The notes below the pieces were generated by a model that was given only the letters and a program-made list of their open reading frames with translations, was not told the origin of the DNA and made no database searches. Shown here piece by piece: positions 1 to 6,891 of a stretch of DNA of 14,780 nucleotides; position 1 is the stretch's first letter, and each line of letters starts with the position of its first letter. This DNA is from Pseudomonadota bacterium (GTDB taxonomy: Bacteria > Pseudomonadota > Gammaproteobacteria > Burkholderiales > SG8-39): the NCBI GenBank assembly GCA_021847125.1, contig JAJZUK010000002.1, positions 1 through 14,780 on the forward strand, written 5' to 3'. The translations under genes were made by a program, and so were the position numbers.

Positions 1-45
1 TGCTCTGCCTAGCCTCGAACCAGAGGCCAAAGGAGGGCAAGCGTG

Positions 46-1293
46 TCAGCGCTTTCCACCCGCCATCTGCGCGCTCTCGCGCAGCGCGCGCAGCCGCAGC
101 GTGGCGATCGGGCCCAGCATCGCGCCGACGCCCAGCACGGTCCAGGCCCAGCCCCAGGCGGCATCGGCGCGCACGCCGCCCGCGCCCTGCCCCCAGTCGA
201 GCACCAGGCCGAACACCCAGGGGCTGATCGCGCCGAAGCCGAAGCCCAGCACCGAGCGCAGCGCCCAGGCCGCGCCCAGGCAATGGCCGGGGACGAGTTC
301 GGTCAAGGCGGTGGAGTAGATCGAAGAGTCGCCGATCGCGGTGAGGTTGTAGGCGATGGCCACCGCGATCACGATCCAGGCCGGCGCCGCGATCAGCCAG
401 CCGAAGCTGAACGAGCAGACGAGGCTCGCGAGCGACATCAGCAGTATGACCGCGGTGCGCCCCCAGCGGTCGGACAGCACGCCGCCACCTATGCTGCCCG
501 CCGTGCTCAACAGATAGGTAAGCGCCGCGAACGCGATGCCGAGACCCGCCATGCCGCTGCCGCCCGCGCCTCCGTAGGCGAGCACCACGCCGAGATAGGT
601 CGGCAGCCAGGCCCACATGCCCAGCAGTTCCCACGAATGGAACACGTAGGCCCAGACCGCGAGCATCGCCGGTTTGTTGCGCCACACCTCCGTCAGCGCG
701 CGCAAGGGGTTGGAGTACCCCGCCGGATGCACTACGTTGCGCGTGTCGCGCAGCACCCAGGCCGAGAGCAGGCTGGCCGCCACCGGGCCGAGCGCGCAGG
801 CGATGAGTGCGGTGCGCCAGCCCGAGGTGACCACCAGCACACTGGACAGCCACAGCGACAGGGCATAGCCGAAGGATGCGGCGGCGAGGTAGAAACCCAT
901 CACGCGGCCGCGCCGCACCGCCGGGAAGCGTTCGGCGACCAGGGTCATGCCGGGCGTGTAAGACCCTCCCGAGCACAGCCCGGCCAGACCGTGCAGCAGG
1001 AGCGCCGAGACGAAGCCGTCGGCGAACAGGGCGAACGCCAGTCCGCTCGCGCAGGCGGCGACGCTGGTGGCCAGATAGGTGCGCTTGGCGCCGTAGCGGT
1101 CGGCGAGAAAGCCGATGGCGAACAGCGACACCAGATAGCCCGCATGCCAGGCCGACTGGATCAGCCCGGCCTGGGCCGAGCTGAGGCCCCAGTCCTGTTT
1201 CAGCAATCCCAGCGAAGCCGAATAGGCGACGAAAATCAGCGCGAACCCGGCGCGGGCCAGGCACAGCGACGCGATCCAGCGCCCGTCGCTCAC
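46..1293 (-). CDS. MFS transporter, substrate unknown
   Basis: This is a 415-residue inner-membrane secondary transporter of the major facilitator superfamily. Hydrophobic segments run through the whole protein, consistent with about 12 helices. The family's loop motif A is visible after helix 2 as GFLADRYGAKR (residues 61-71) and is echoed in the second half as GGVLSDRWGRT (270-280), the usual sign of two six-helix repeats. The start is GTG at 1293, 3 bp after the stop of the upstream nuclease-fold gene, so the two are probably co-transcribed and translationally coupled. Substrate cannot be read from the sequence; a small organic anion or drug is possible. The protein is of normal MFS length and shows no sign of damage. 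Family confidence is high, substrate none. Confidence 0.9.
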   Translation of the reverse strand: MSDGRWIASLCLARAGFALIFVAYSASLGLLKQDWGLSSAQAGLIQSAWHAGYLVSLFAIGFLADRYGAKRTYLATSVAACASGLAFALFADGFVSALLLHGLAGLCSGGSYTPGMTLVAERFPAVRRGRVMGFYLAAASFGYALSLWLSSVLVVTSGWRTALIACALGPVAASLLSAWVLRDTRNVVHPAGYSNPLRALTEVWRNKPAMLAVWAYVFHSWELLGMWAWLPTYLGVVLAYGGAGGSGMAGLGIAFAALTYLLSTAGSIGGGVLSDRWGRTAVILLMSLASLVCSFSFGWLIAAPAWIVIAVAIAYNLTAIGDSSIYSTALTELVPGHCLGAAWALRSVLGFGFGAISPWVFGLVLDWGQGAGGVRADAAWGWAWTVLGVGAMLGPIATLRLRALRESAQMAGGKR

Positions 1294-1296
1294 GCT

Positions 1297-2148
1297 TCAG
1301 TCGCTCAGGTGCACGAGCACCGGCTGATGGTCCGAAGCGTCGGTGTCCAGGTTCACCGCCACGTCTTGGATGCGGCCGGCGATGTCCTCGGTCACGAAGA
1401 TGAAATCGCAAGCAAAGGCTTCGGGCCACTGCACGTGATCGTGCACGCCGAGGGTGTGATCGTGCGGCCGGTCGCCGTGGCGCACCTGCCAGGCGTCGCG
1501 ATAGGAAGGCGTGCCGTCGGCATAGGGGAAGCAAAGGCGCGCATGCAGCGCATCGTCGGCGCGAAAATTGAAGTCGGCGGTGAGTATCGCCGAAGCCGGC
1601 CGCGGCTTGGTCGCAAACGGCCCGCCCTCCTTGCGCGCATGGTTGCGATCGGCGCGATGCGCGGCCGCCTCGGCATGCAGTTCGCGCAGGCGGTTCACCT
1701 GCTGCCGGCGCTGTATCTCCGAATAGTATTCGAGATGCGTGGCGGTCACGCGCACCGGCCCGAAAGGCGCGGCGAGCACCGCCTCCAGCGCGATGCGCTG
1801 CATCCCCGGCACCGCGGCATCCGCCGGCCAGGGCAGCAGATGCCGGAACACTTGTATCACCGGATAGCGCGAAAAGATCAGGTTGCCGAACTGCCGCCGC
1901 GCAGCGCCGGCGCCCAGGACGTCGACCGCGATGCCCTCGGCGGCTGCATATCCGGGCAGCAGGCTGCCGAGCAGGGCAAACTGGTCCTCGCCCCTGGATC
2001 CGGGCAGGTCCGGGAAATTGCGCGCCACCTCCTGCAGGCAGAGCACGTCGAAATCGGCCATGCCGCGGCATACGTCGACGATGCGCTGCGGGTCCACGCG
2101 GCCGTCGCAACCGCGGCAGGATTGAATGTTCCAGGTGATCAGGTTCAT
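1297..2148 (-). CDS. Endonuclease/exonuclease/phosphatase family protein
   Basis: This 283-residue protein belongs to the metal-dependent EEP fold, which covers exonuclease III-like nucleases, sphingomyelinases and inositol phosphatases. The catalytic set is complete: Asn7 in TWNIQ, Glu40 in LCLQEV, His138 in TATHLEY, Asp192/Asn194 in TADFNF, and Asp273-His274 in SDHQPV. There is no signal peptide, so it is probably cytoplasmic. I chose ATG 2148 because the fold begins directly with MNLITWN; an upstream in-frame start at 2172 would add only eight residues. It lies 3 bp upstream of the MFS gene. An operon pairing with a transporter suggests hydrolysis of a phosphodiester compound moved by that transporter, but this is inference. 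A DNA-repair nuclease role is less likely because the ExoIII-specific regions are not evident. Confidence 0.88.
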   Translation of the reverse strand: MNLITWNIQSCRGCDGRVDPQRIVDVCRGMADFDVLCLQEVARNFPDLPGSRGEDQFALLGSLLPGYAAAEGIAVDVLGAGAARRQFGNLIFSRYPVIQVFRHLLPWPADAAVPGMQRIALEAVLAAPFGPVRVTATHLEYYSEIQRRQQVNRLRELHAEAAAHRADRNHARKEGGPFATKPRPASAILTADFNFRADDALHARLCFPYADGTPSYRDAWQVRHGDRPHDHTLGVHDHVQWPEAFACDFIFVTEDIAGRIQDVAVNLDTDASDHQPVLVHLSD

Positions 2149-2306
2149 CGCGAAAACGCGGGCGAAATTCAATTTCGCATTGTATTCCCTTGCCGGATGC
2201 CGAGCGCGATTGCACCGCTGCGCGGCGCGGCCGCGGGAAACCAGTAGAATGGTTTCGATCGACTTCCGCCCGCGCCGGGCGGTGGAGAATACCGGAGCGA
2301 TGCGTC

Positions 2307-2435
2307 ATGGACTGGATCGGATGGGACGACGCGCTGCAAACCGGTGACCCCGGAATGGACGCCGACCACAAGCTTTCGGACAAGGAACTGGCGGCTTTTC
2401 TTGCGCGCGCACGCAGCGCGCAAGCCAAGCCCTAG
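2307..2435 (+). pseudogene. Stub resembling the N-terminus of bacteriohemerythrin
   Basis: This is a 42-residue reading frame. Its first 21 residues, with IGWDDALQTG followed by GMDADH, follow the N-terminal pattern of bacteriohemerythrins (W-D-x-L-x-x-G, then I-D-x-x-H). The first iron-ligand histidine would be His21. The family is normally about 130 residues, and the later HxxxE and HxxxH ligand motifs are absent: the frame ends 21 residues after the His. ATG 2307 has a GGAG nine bases upstream, so it may still be translated. It precedes the lipoprotein gene by 24 bp. It is either a deletion remnant or a short derived peptide. The family link rests on one motif and is moderate. Confidence 0.4.
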
Positions 2436-2459
2436 CGCCGGCGCATGGCTGGGGCGACG

Positions 2460-2957
2460 ATGAAGCGCTGGACCAGCCTGATCGCGACGACACTGCTGGC
2501 GGCCTGCGCGTCCTACAGCGGTTCCGGCTTGAAGCCGGGCGACGCTCGGCTGGACGAGGTCGAGGCGCTGATGGGGCCTCCGGCAATGCGCTGGCGGGAT
2601 GCCGACGGCTCGATCCGGCTCGCCTACCCGCGCGGACCGGCCGGGCTCCATACCTACATGGTGAATTTCGGGCCGGACGGCCGCCTGCTGGGCATTGCGA
2701 ATGTGCTCGACGAACAGAGCTTTGCGCGCATCCACGCCGGCATGACGCAAAATGAAGTGCTGCGGCTGATCGGCCCGCCCATCGAGCATCGCAGCATCTA
2801 TTTCAAAGCCCGCGACGAACTGGCGTGGGAGTGGCGCTTTCGCGAAGTCTACGGCAACGCCGCGCGCTTCGTGGTGTTGTTCGATGCCGGCGCCGGACGC
2901 GTACGCAGCACCTTGATCCTGCCCGAGTACTACAACGACCGGCGCAGCTGGCGTTAA
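2460..2957 (+). CDS. Lipoprotein with two BamE/SmpA-like units
   Basis: This is a 165-residue probable lipoprotein. The N-terminus MKRWTSLIATTLLAAC is a short lipoprotein signal with lipobox LAAC; the modified cysteine would be Cys16. The mature part has two similar units, each with a helix ending in a GPP turn (EALMGPP, LRLIGPP) followed by beta strands. This resembles the small outer-membrane lipoprotein fold of SmpA/OmlA/BamE. ATG 2460 was chosen over 2445 because it starts the signal peptide cleanly. The role is unknown; envelope assembly or a structural function is only an analogy with BamE, which has one such unit. Its TAA overlaps the TAA of the convergent PPDK-like gene inside the tetranucleotide TTAA at 2954-2957. 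Confidence 0.72.
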   Translation: MKRWTSLIATTLLAACASYSGSGLKPGDARLDEVEALMGPPAMRWRDADGSIRLAYPRGPAGLHTYMVNFGPDGRLLGIANVLDEQSFARIHAGMTQNEVLRLIGPPIEHRSIYFKARDELAWEWRFREVYGNAARFVVLFDAGAGRVRSTLILPEYYNDRRSWR

Positions 2958-4642
2958 GTTGCGCCGCGCCGGCTGCGCGTCTGCGTTCGCGATGCGCCCG
3001 GCTGCGCCCGCCAGGACGCGACCGCCGCGAGTTCGCGCACCGGCCTCGCGCGCACCACGTCGACCGCGCCCGCGTAGATTTCGCCGGCGCCGCCGTCCAG
3101 CGATATCACCTGGCCCTCGCGCAAAGGCTTGCCGCCTATGCTGCAGCTGCGCTTGGCGAGGTCGATCGCGAGTTCGCGGCAGCCGACCAGGCACACCTTG
3201 CCCATCTGGCGCGCGACCACCGCAGCGTGCGCCGTGCGCCCGCCGCGGGCGGTGAGTATGCCGGCGGCGCCGGCTATGCCGGCGACGTCATCGGTGGAGG
3301 TATCCTCGCGCACCAGAATAACCGCTTTTCCGGCTGCGGCGCGCCGGCGCACCGTTTCGGAGTCGAGCGCAATTTCGCCCACGGCGACGCCTATCCCTGC
3401 GGGAATCGCGCGCGCCAGCGGCGCCTGTCCGTCTTTGGCCCGTATCGATTCGGTTTGAATCGCGCGCAGCTTGTAGCCCTCGAGCCGCTCGAGCGCGGCC
3501 GGCGGTGTCAGCAGCCCTTCAGCAACCATCTCGACCGCGATGCGCAGCGCCGCGAGCGGCGTGCGCTTGCCGTTGCGCGTTTGCAGCATGAACAGTTGCC
3601 CGTTCTGCACCGTGAATTCGAACTCCTGCAGATCTCCGAACTCGGCTTCCAGGCGCTTGCGCAGGGCTTCGATCTGCTGCGTCACCTCCGGCAGCAGCGC
3701 GCCGATTTGCGCGCGGTCCCCGAGTTCGTGCCGACCGGACACCACGTCGTCACCCTGGGCATTGAACAGAAAATCCATGTACAGCGCGTTCTCGCCGGTC
3801 GCCGGGTCGCGGGTGAACGCGACCCCGGACCCGGAGGTGCCGCCTGAGTTGCCGTATACCATGGTCTGGACGCAAACCGCGGTGCCGGCGGCACCCCTGA
3901 GGCGGTGGATGCGGCGGTATTCGAGCGCTTTCTTGCCCGACCAGGAGCGAAACACCGCCTCGGCCGCGGCGGTCAGTTGGTCCAGCGGCGACTGCGGAAA
4001 ACCCTCGCCGGTGAGCTCGCGGTAGATTTCCAGGTACTCGGTGGCGAGTTCGCGCAGCGCGATGAAATCGAGCTCGCCCGGGCCGGCGAGACGCGCCGCC
4101 TTGAGCTGCTTCGCCCGCGCCGCATCGAACGCATCCGGCTTGGCGCCATGCACCACTTCGGCGAACGACTGTATCAGCCTGCGGTAGGAATCCCAGGCCA
4201 GGCGCGGATTGCCGGTCATGCGCACCAGACCGGCCACGGTGGCGTCGTTCAAGCCGATGTTGAGCACGGTATCGAGCATCCCCGGCATCGACACCGCCGC
4301 GCCGGAGCGCACCGACACCAGGAGCGGCCTGCGCTCGCCGCCGAAGGACAGGCCGGACAGCCGCTCCAGTTCGCGCAGATTGCCGCGCAGCAGATCGCGA
4401 AAGCCCTCGGGCAGGGCGCCCTTGGCGGCATAGTAATCCTGGCAGAAGGCCGTAGACAGGACGAAGGCCGCCGGCACCGGCATGCCTATCGCCGCCATGC
4501 GCGCGAGATTGTAGGCCTTGAAGCCCATTTCCTCGGGCGAAGCCCCGGCCGTGAGCGCGGCGCCCGCGCCGATCAGGTGCACCCGCCGTTCGCCGCCTTT
4601 GGCCGCAGCTTTGCGCTTTTCCTTGCGCTTGCTCTTGCTCAT
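2954..4642 (-). CDS. PPDK-like protein: ATP-grasp plus phosphohistidine domain, no PEP barrel
   Basis: This 562-residue protein closely follows the first two domains of pyruvate phosphate dikinase. The ATP-grasp part shows GFKAYNLARM (40-49), RSGAAVSMPGMLDTV (112-126), GNPRLAWDSYRR (144-155), GVAFTRDPATGE (273-284), metal/ATP residues in LQEFEFTV (338-345) and LQTRNGKRT (353-361). The swivelling domain carries the catalytic His472 in TARGGRTAHAAVV, with the adjacent Thr470. PPDK is normally about 870-900 residues and ends in a PEP/pyruvate TIM barrel; here the protein stops about 90 residues after the histidine. It should be able to phosphorylate its own histidine from ATP, but the acceptor is unknown. 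The N-terminus is Lys/Arg-rich. ATG 4642 lies 1 bp after the stop of the PhoU-like gene, so the two are one operon. An upstream start at 4672 would overlap that gene. Confidence 0.87.
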   Translation of the reverse strand: MSKSKRKEKRKAAAKGGERRVHLIGAGAALTAGASPEEMGFKAYNLARMAAIGMPVPAAFVLSTAFCQDYYAAKGALPEGFRDLLRGNLRELERLSGLSFGGERRPLLVSVRSGAAVSMPGMLDTVLNIGLNDATVAGLVRMTGNPRLAWDSYRRLIQSFAEVVHGAKPDAFDAARAKQLKAARLAGPGELDFIALRELATEYLEIYRELTGEGFPQSPLDQLTAAAEAVFRSWSGKKALEYRRIHRLRGAAGTAVCVQTMVYGNSGGTSGSGVAFTRDPATGENALYMDFLFNAQGDDVVSGRHELGDRAQIGALLPEVTQQIEALRKRLEAEFGDLQEFEFTVQNGQLFMLQTRNGKRTPLAALRIAVEMVAEGLLTPPAALERLEGYKLRAIQTESIRAKDGQAPLARAIPAGIGVAVGEIALDSETVRRRAAAGKAVILVREDTSTDDVAGIAGAAGILTARGGRTAHAAVVARQMGKVCLVGCRELAIDLAKRSCSIGGKPLREGQVISLDGGAGEIYAGAVDVVRARPVRELAAVASWRAQPGASRTQTRSRRGAT

Positions 4643-4643
4643 G

Positions 4644-6602
4644 CTAGCTCGCCGCCACCGTGCCCATGACATGCTCGCGCAGCACCAGGCCGCTGTGCAT
4701 CAGGGCATCGGCCGCCTCTTCCAGATTGCGCGCGACTTCGGCCACCACGAACAGGCCGCGCGGATCGCTGTCCGCGGCCAGCAGTGCCGCTTTGATCGAA
4801 CGCTGCGCCTGGTCGCTTTCGTGCTCCACCGTGGTGATGCGGTGCACCGCCTCGAGAAAATCGCGCATGTCGTCGCGATCGCCGCCGCGGCGCACGTAGC
4901 GCGCGGTGGTCAGCGCTTTGAGGTATTCCTGCGCCCCTCCCACCAGCAAATCGGCAAGCGCGCGCAGGCGCGCATGCGCGTCCTCGGGTGCCGCGCGCGG
5001 CGGAAACAGGGTGAAATGAAATGCCGCCTCTTCCAGGCTGTCGGCGACATCGTCGGCGGCTTCGAGCAATGCCCTGAAAAACACCGCCCCGGCGGAATGG
5101 TCGACCGCAGCGCGCACCTGGTTCAGCAGGCCGTCGGCCGCTGTTTCCCAGGCTTTGGCGCGCTCCGCGATGCGCACCAGCGCCCCGTTCGCACCGGCGA
5201 GCTGCAGTTGCAGCACGCCGTCGCGCACGCCCGAAGCCAGCTCGACCAGCAGCGCCGCGTGCTCGCAGGCCAGATCGAACAGGTCGCGCTCGGCGCTGTG
5301 AAAGTAGTTCGCAAGTTCGGCGCGCACCTCGTCGCGAATCAGCGAGTCGGGCTTGGCGCTGAGCACGCCTTCGGCGCAGGTGCGCACGACGAACTTCAGG
5401 AAGGCCAGCGCGCGCTCGCGGCCGAGCATGTCGCGCAAATCCTCGCCGAAGCGCGGCGCCCCCTTGATCGCGAACTGCATCGCATCGTAGATCAGCAGGT
5501 CGCCGCCGACTTTGAGGAAGGCCATGTGGCCATAGCCGTTGTCCGCCGCCCATTTGAGCACGGCGATGCCGTCGCGCTTGCGCACGAAGGGACGTACGCG
5601 CTTGCGCGCGCGGTTCCAGTCAATCAGGAATACCAGGCGCGAACCGAGGAAGGCCAGGTATTGCGCGAGTTCGTCGCGGTCGCGCGCCTTGTAGCTGCCT
5701 ATGCACAGGTGGTAGATGCCGCCCTCGTTCAGCCCGCTTTCGCGCCGCGAGCGGGTTTCCTCCCATTGCACCGCGAATTTTTCGAACAGGCCCTGGAAAA
5801 ACAACAGCCGCTCGAGGTGCACATCGGAATAAGTGACGGTCGCCGCCAAGCCCTCTACGTGCACCACCAGCACATGCGCGTCGGTGGTGCCGATATCGTT
5901 CTGCAGCACCAGCTGCCTGCCGCTCAGGGCGGCCGTGGTGCCGAGGCCGGGATGGTCGAGCTTGAGCGCCTGGGTCGAGTTCAAGCCGCGCATGAAAGCG
6001 CGCACCAGTTCCTTGTCCTGGGCGCGCAGGCCGTAGACGCGCGCGCCGTCCACGCTCTCGCGCGACAACTCCCCCTGCAGCCGGTTCAGCGCCTTGTGCA
6101 GATCCATCACCAGCAGGTGGGCGGTGTCGCCGCGCTTGCGCTCGCCCGAGGTCAGGGCCGAAATCAGCGCCGCCGGCACGAGATCCTTGCGCGCGCCGCG
6201 CGCCAGCTTGGCCGCGGCCGCGAGCCGCTTGCGATAGGCGTCGGCGCCGCTCTCCAGGCCCAGTTCCTGCGCCAGCTCCACCGGCGCCAGCATCTCCCGC
6301 AGGCAGGCGAGGACGCGCGCCAACAGCGCCGCGGCGCCGGGTATGCGGCAGCGCCCCCCCGGCAGGCCCCGGCTCGCCGCGATCACGCCGTCAAATCCGC
6401 TATCGGCGATGGCGCTGGCTTCGCGTTCGCGCTGCAGATCCGGCGGATTCGACGCCGGCTGCTCGCACTGCTCGCGCGCCAACTGCAGCAGGGTGAAGAA
6501 ATACTTGACCCTGTCGTTGGCGGCGAGGCCGCGCTGCACCAGCCCCGGCAGCAACAGCTGCTTCTCGCCCAAGGAGCCGATGATTTCCTGTTTGGTGACC
6601 AT
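4644..6602 (-). CDS. Large protein with PhoU/DUF47-like C-terminal domain
   Basis: This 652-residue protein is of unknown function. From about residue 430 to the end it is helical and repeats the E(D)xxxD pattern of PhoU and DUF47 proteins: E486/D490, E514/D518 with D517/D521, E593/D597 and E628/D632. In PhoU these acidic groups bind metal clusters, and the family regulates phosphate transport and signalling. The first 430 residues match no domain I recognise. They include a strand-rich block around 228-330 (LVLQNDIGTTDAHVLVVHVE, then a run ending LVFLIDWN) and a block at 345-380. There is no signal peptide or membrane segment. ATG 6602 was preferred to 6653 because the upstream 17 residues look non-coding. 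It is followed 1 bp later by the PPDK-like gene, so the pair probably acts together. The PhoU-like call is moderate, the function unknown. Confidence 0.7.
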   Translation of the reverse strand: MVTKQEIIGSLGEKQLLLPGLVQRGLAANDRVKYFFTLLQLAREQCEQPASNPPDLQREREASAIADSGFDGVIAASRGLPGGRCRIPGAAALLARVLACLREMLAPVELAQELGLESGADAYRKRLAAAAKLARGARKDLVPAALISALTSGERKRGDTAHLLVMDLHKALNRLQGELSRESVDGARVYGLRAQDKELVRAFMRGLNSTQALKLDHPGLGTTAALSGRQLVLQNDIGTTDAHVLVVHVEGLAATVTYSDVHLERLLFFQGLFEKFAVQWEETRSRRESGLNEGGIYHLCIGSYKARDRDELAQYLAFLGSRLVFLIDWNRARKRVRPFVRKRDGIAVLKWAADNGYGHMAFLKVGGDLLIYDAMQFAIKGAPRFGEDLRDMLGRERALAFLKFVVRTCAEGVLSAKPDSLIRDEVRAELANYFHSAERDLFDLACEHAALLVELASGVRDGVLQLQLAGANGALVRIAERAKAWETAADGLLNQVRAAVDHSAGAVFFRALLEAADDVADSLEEAAFHFTLFPPRAAPEDAHARLRALADLLVGGAQEYLKALTTARYVRRGGDRDDMRDFLEAVHRITTVEHESDQAQRSIKAALLAADSDPRGLFVVAEVARNLEEAADALMHSGLVLREHVMGTVAAS

Positions 6603-6749
6603 CTGATCTTGTAGACTGGCGCCGGCCCGCCTCTGGCGGCATGCGGTGTGCACGCCCTGTACCCATGATGCTGCGGCGACTGCGGCGCCTGTTGATCATT
6701 GTCAAGGAATCCCCGCCGAAACAGCGGGCTAGCAACACTCTGCCGGCGC

Positions 6750-6774
6750 GCCAGCCCGGTGGCTCCGGGCTGGC
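6750..6774. repeat. Perfect 10-bp inverted repeat between the PhoU-like gene and nrdJ
   Basis: GCCAGCCCGG (6750-6759) and its exact complement CCGGGCTGGC (6765-6774) flank a five-base loop. There is no run of T on either side, so it is not a standard intrinsic terminator. It lies upstream of the nrdJ promoter candidate. A role as a regulator-binding or structural element is possible but not shown. Confidence 0.55.
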
Positions 6775-6819
6775 CGTTTGCGGCCCCCTGCATACCAGAA
6801 AAAATTAATTTGCGCAGGG

Positions 6820-6848
6820 CTGCAAATCGCCGCAATTTGTAGTATGCT
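6820..6848 (+). promoter_or_regulatory. Candidate nrdJ promoter
   Basis: CTGCAA (6820-6825) and TATGCT (6843-6848) are separated by exactly 17 bp and fit a weak sigma-70 promoter. The predicted transcript would start near 6855, giving a leader of about 37 bases. The AT-rich stretch from 6800 to 6891 contrasts with the surrounding GC-rich DNA, which supports a regulatory role. A ribosome-binding AAGG lies at 6878-6881, ten bases before the ATG at 6892. I could not convince myself of a pair of NrdR boxes in this stretch. Confidence 0.4.
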
Positions 6849-6891
6849 GGTCACACATTACCACAAGATTACATTATAAGGTATTGATTAA

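Noticed and set aside
43..2247. A 734-codon plus-strand frame opposite the MFS and nuclease-fold genes
   Set aside because: It is His/Arg/Gln/Ala-rich with no domain and is the antisense shadow of two clear minus-strand genes in GC-rich DNA.
4518..6614. A 698-codon plus-strand frame
   Set aside because: It is antisense to the PPDK-like and PhoU-like genes, with low-complexity composition and no motif.
6700..6705. TTGACA on minus as promoter of the PhoU-like gene
   Set aside because: No acceptable -10 stands 16-18 bp downstream; the sequence there is CAGTCG.
6835..6885. Pair of NrdR boxes before nrdJ
   Set aside because: The AT-rich stretch has loosely similar words (CACACATTACCACAAGATTA) but no good 16-bp palindrome.
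6603..6891. Cobalamin riboswitch upstream of nrdJ
   Set aside because: I could not find the conserved B12-box core or the GCCACTG-type element; a covariance-model scan would decide.
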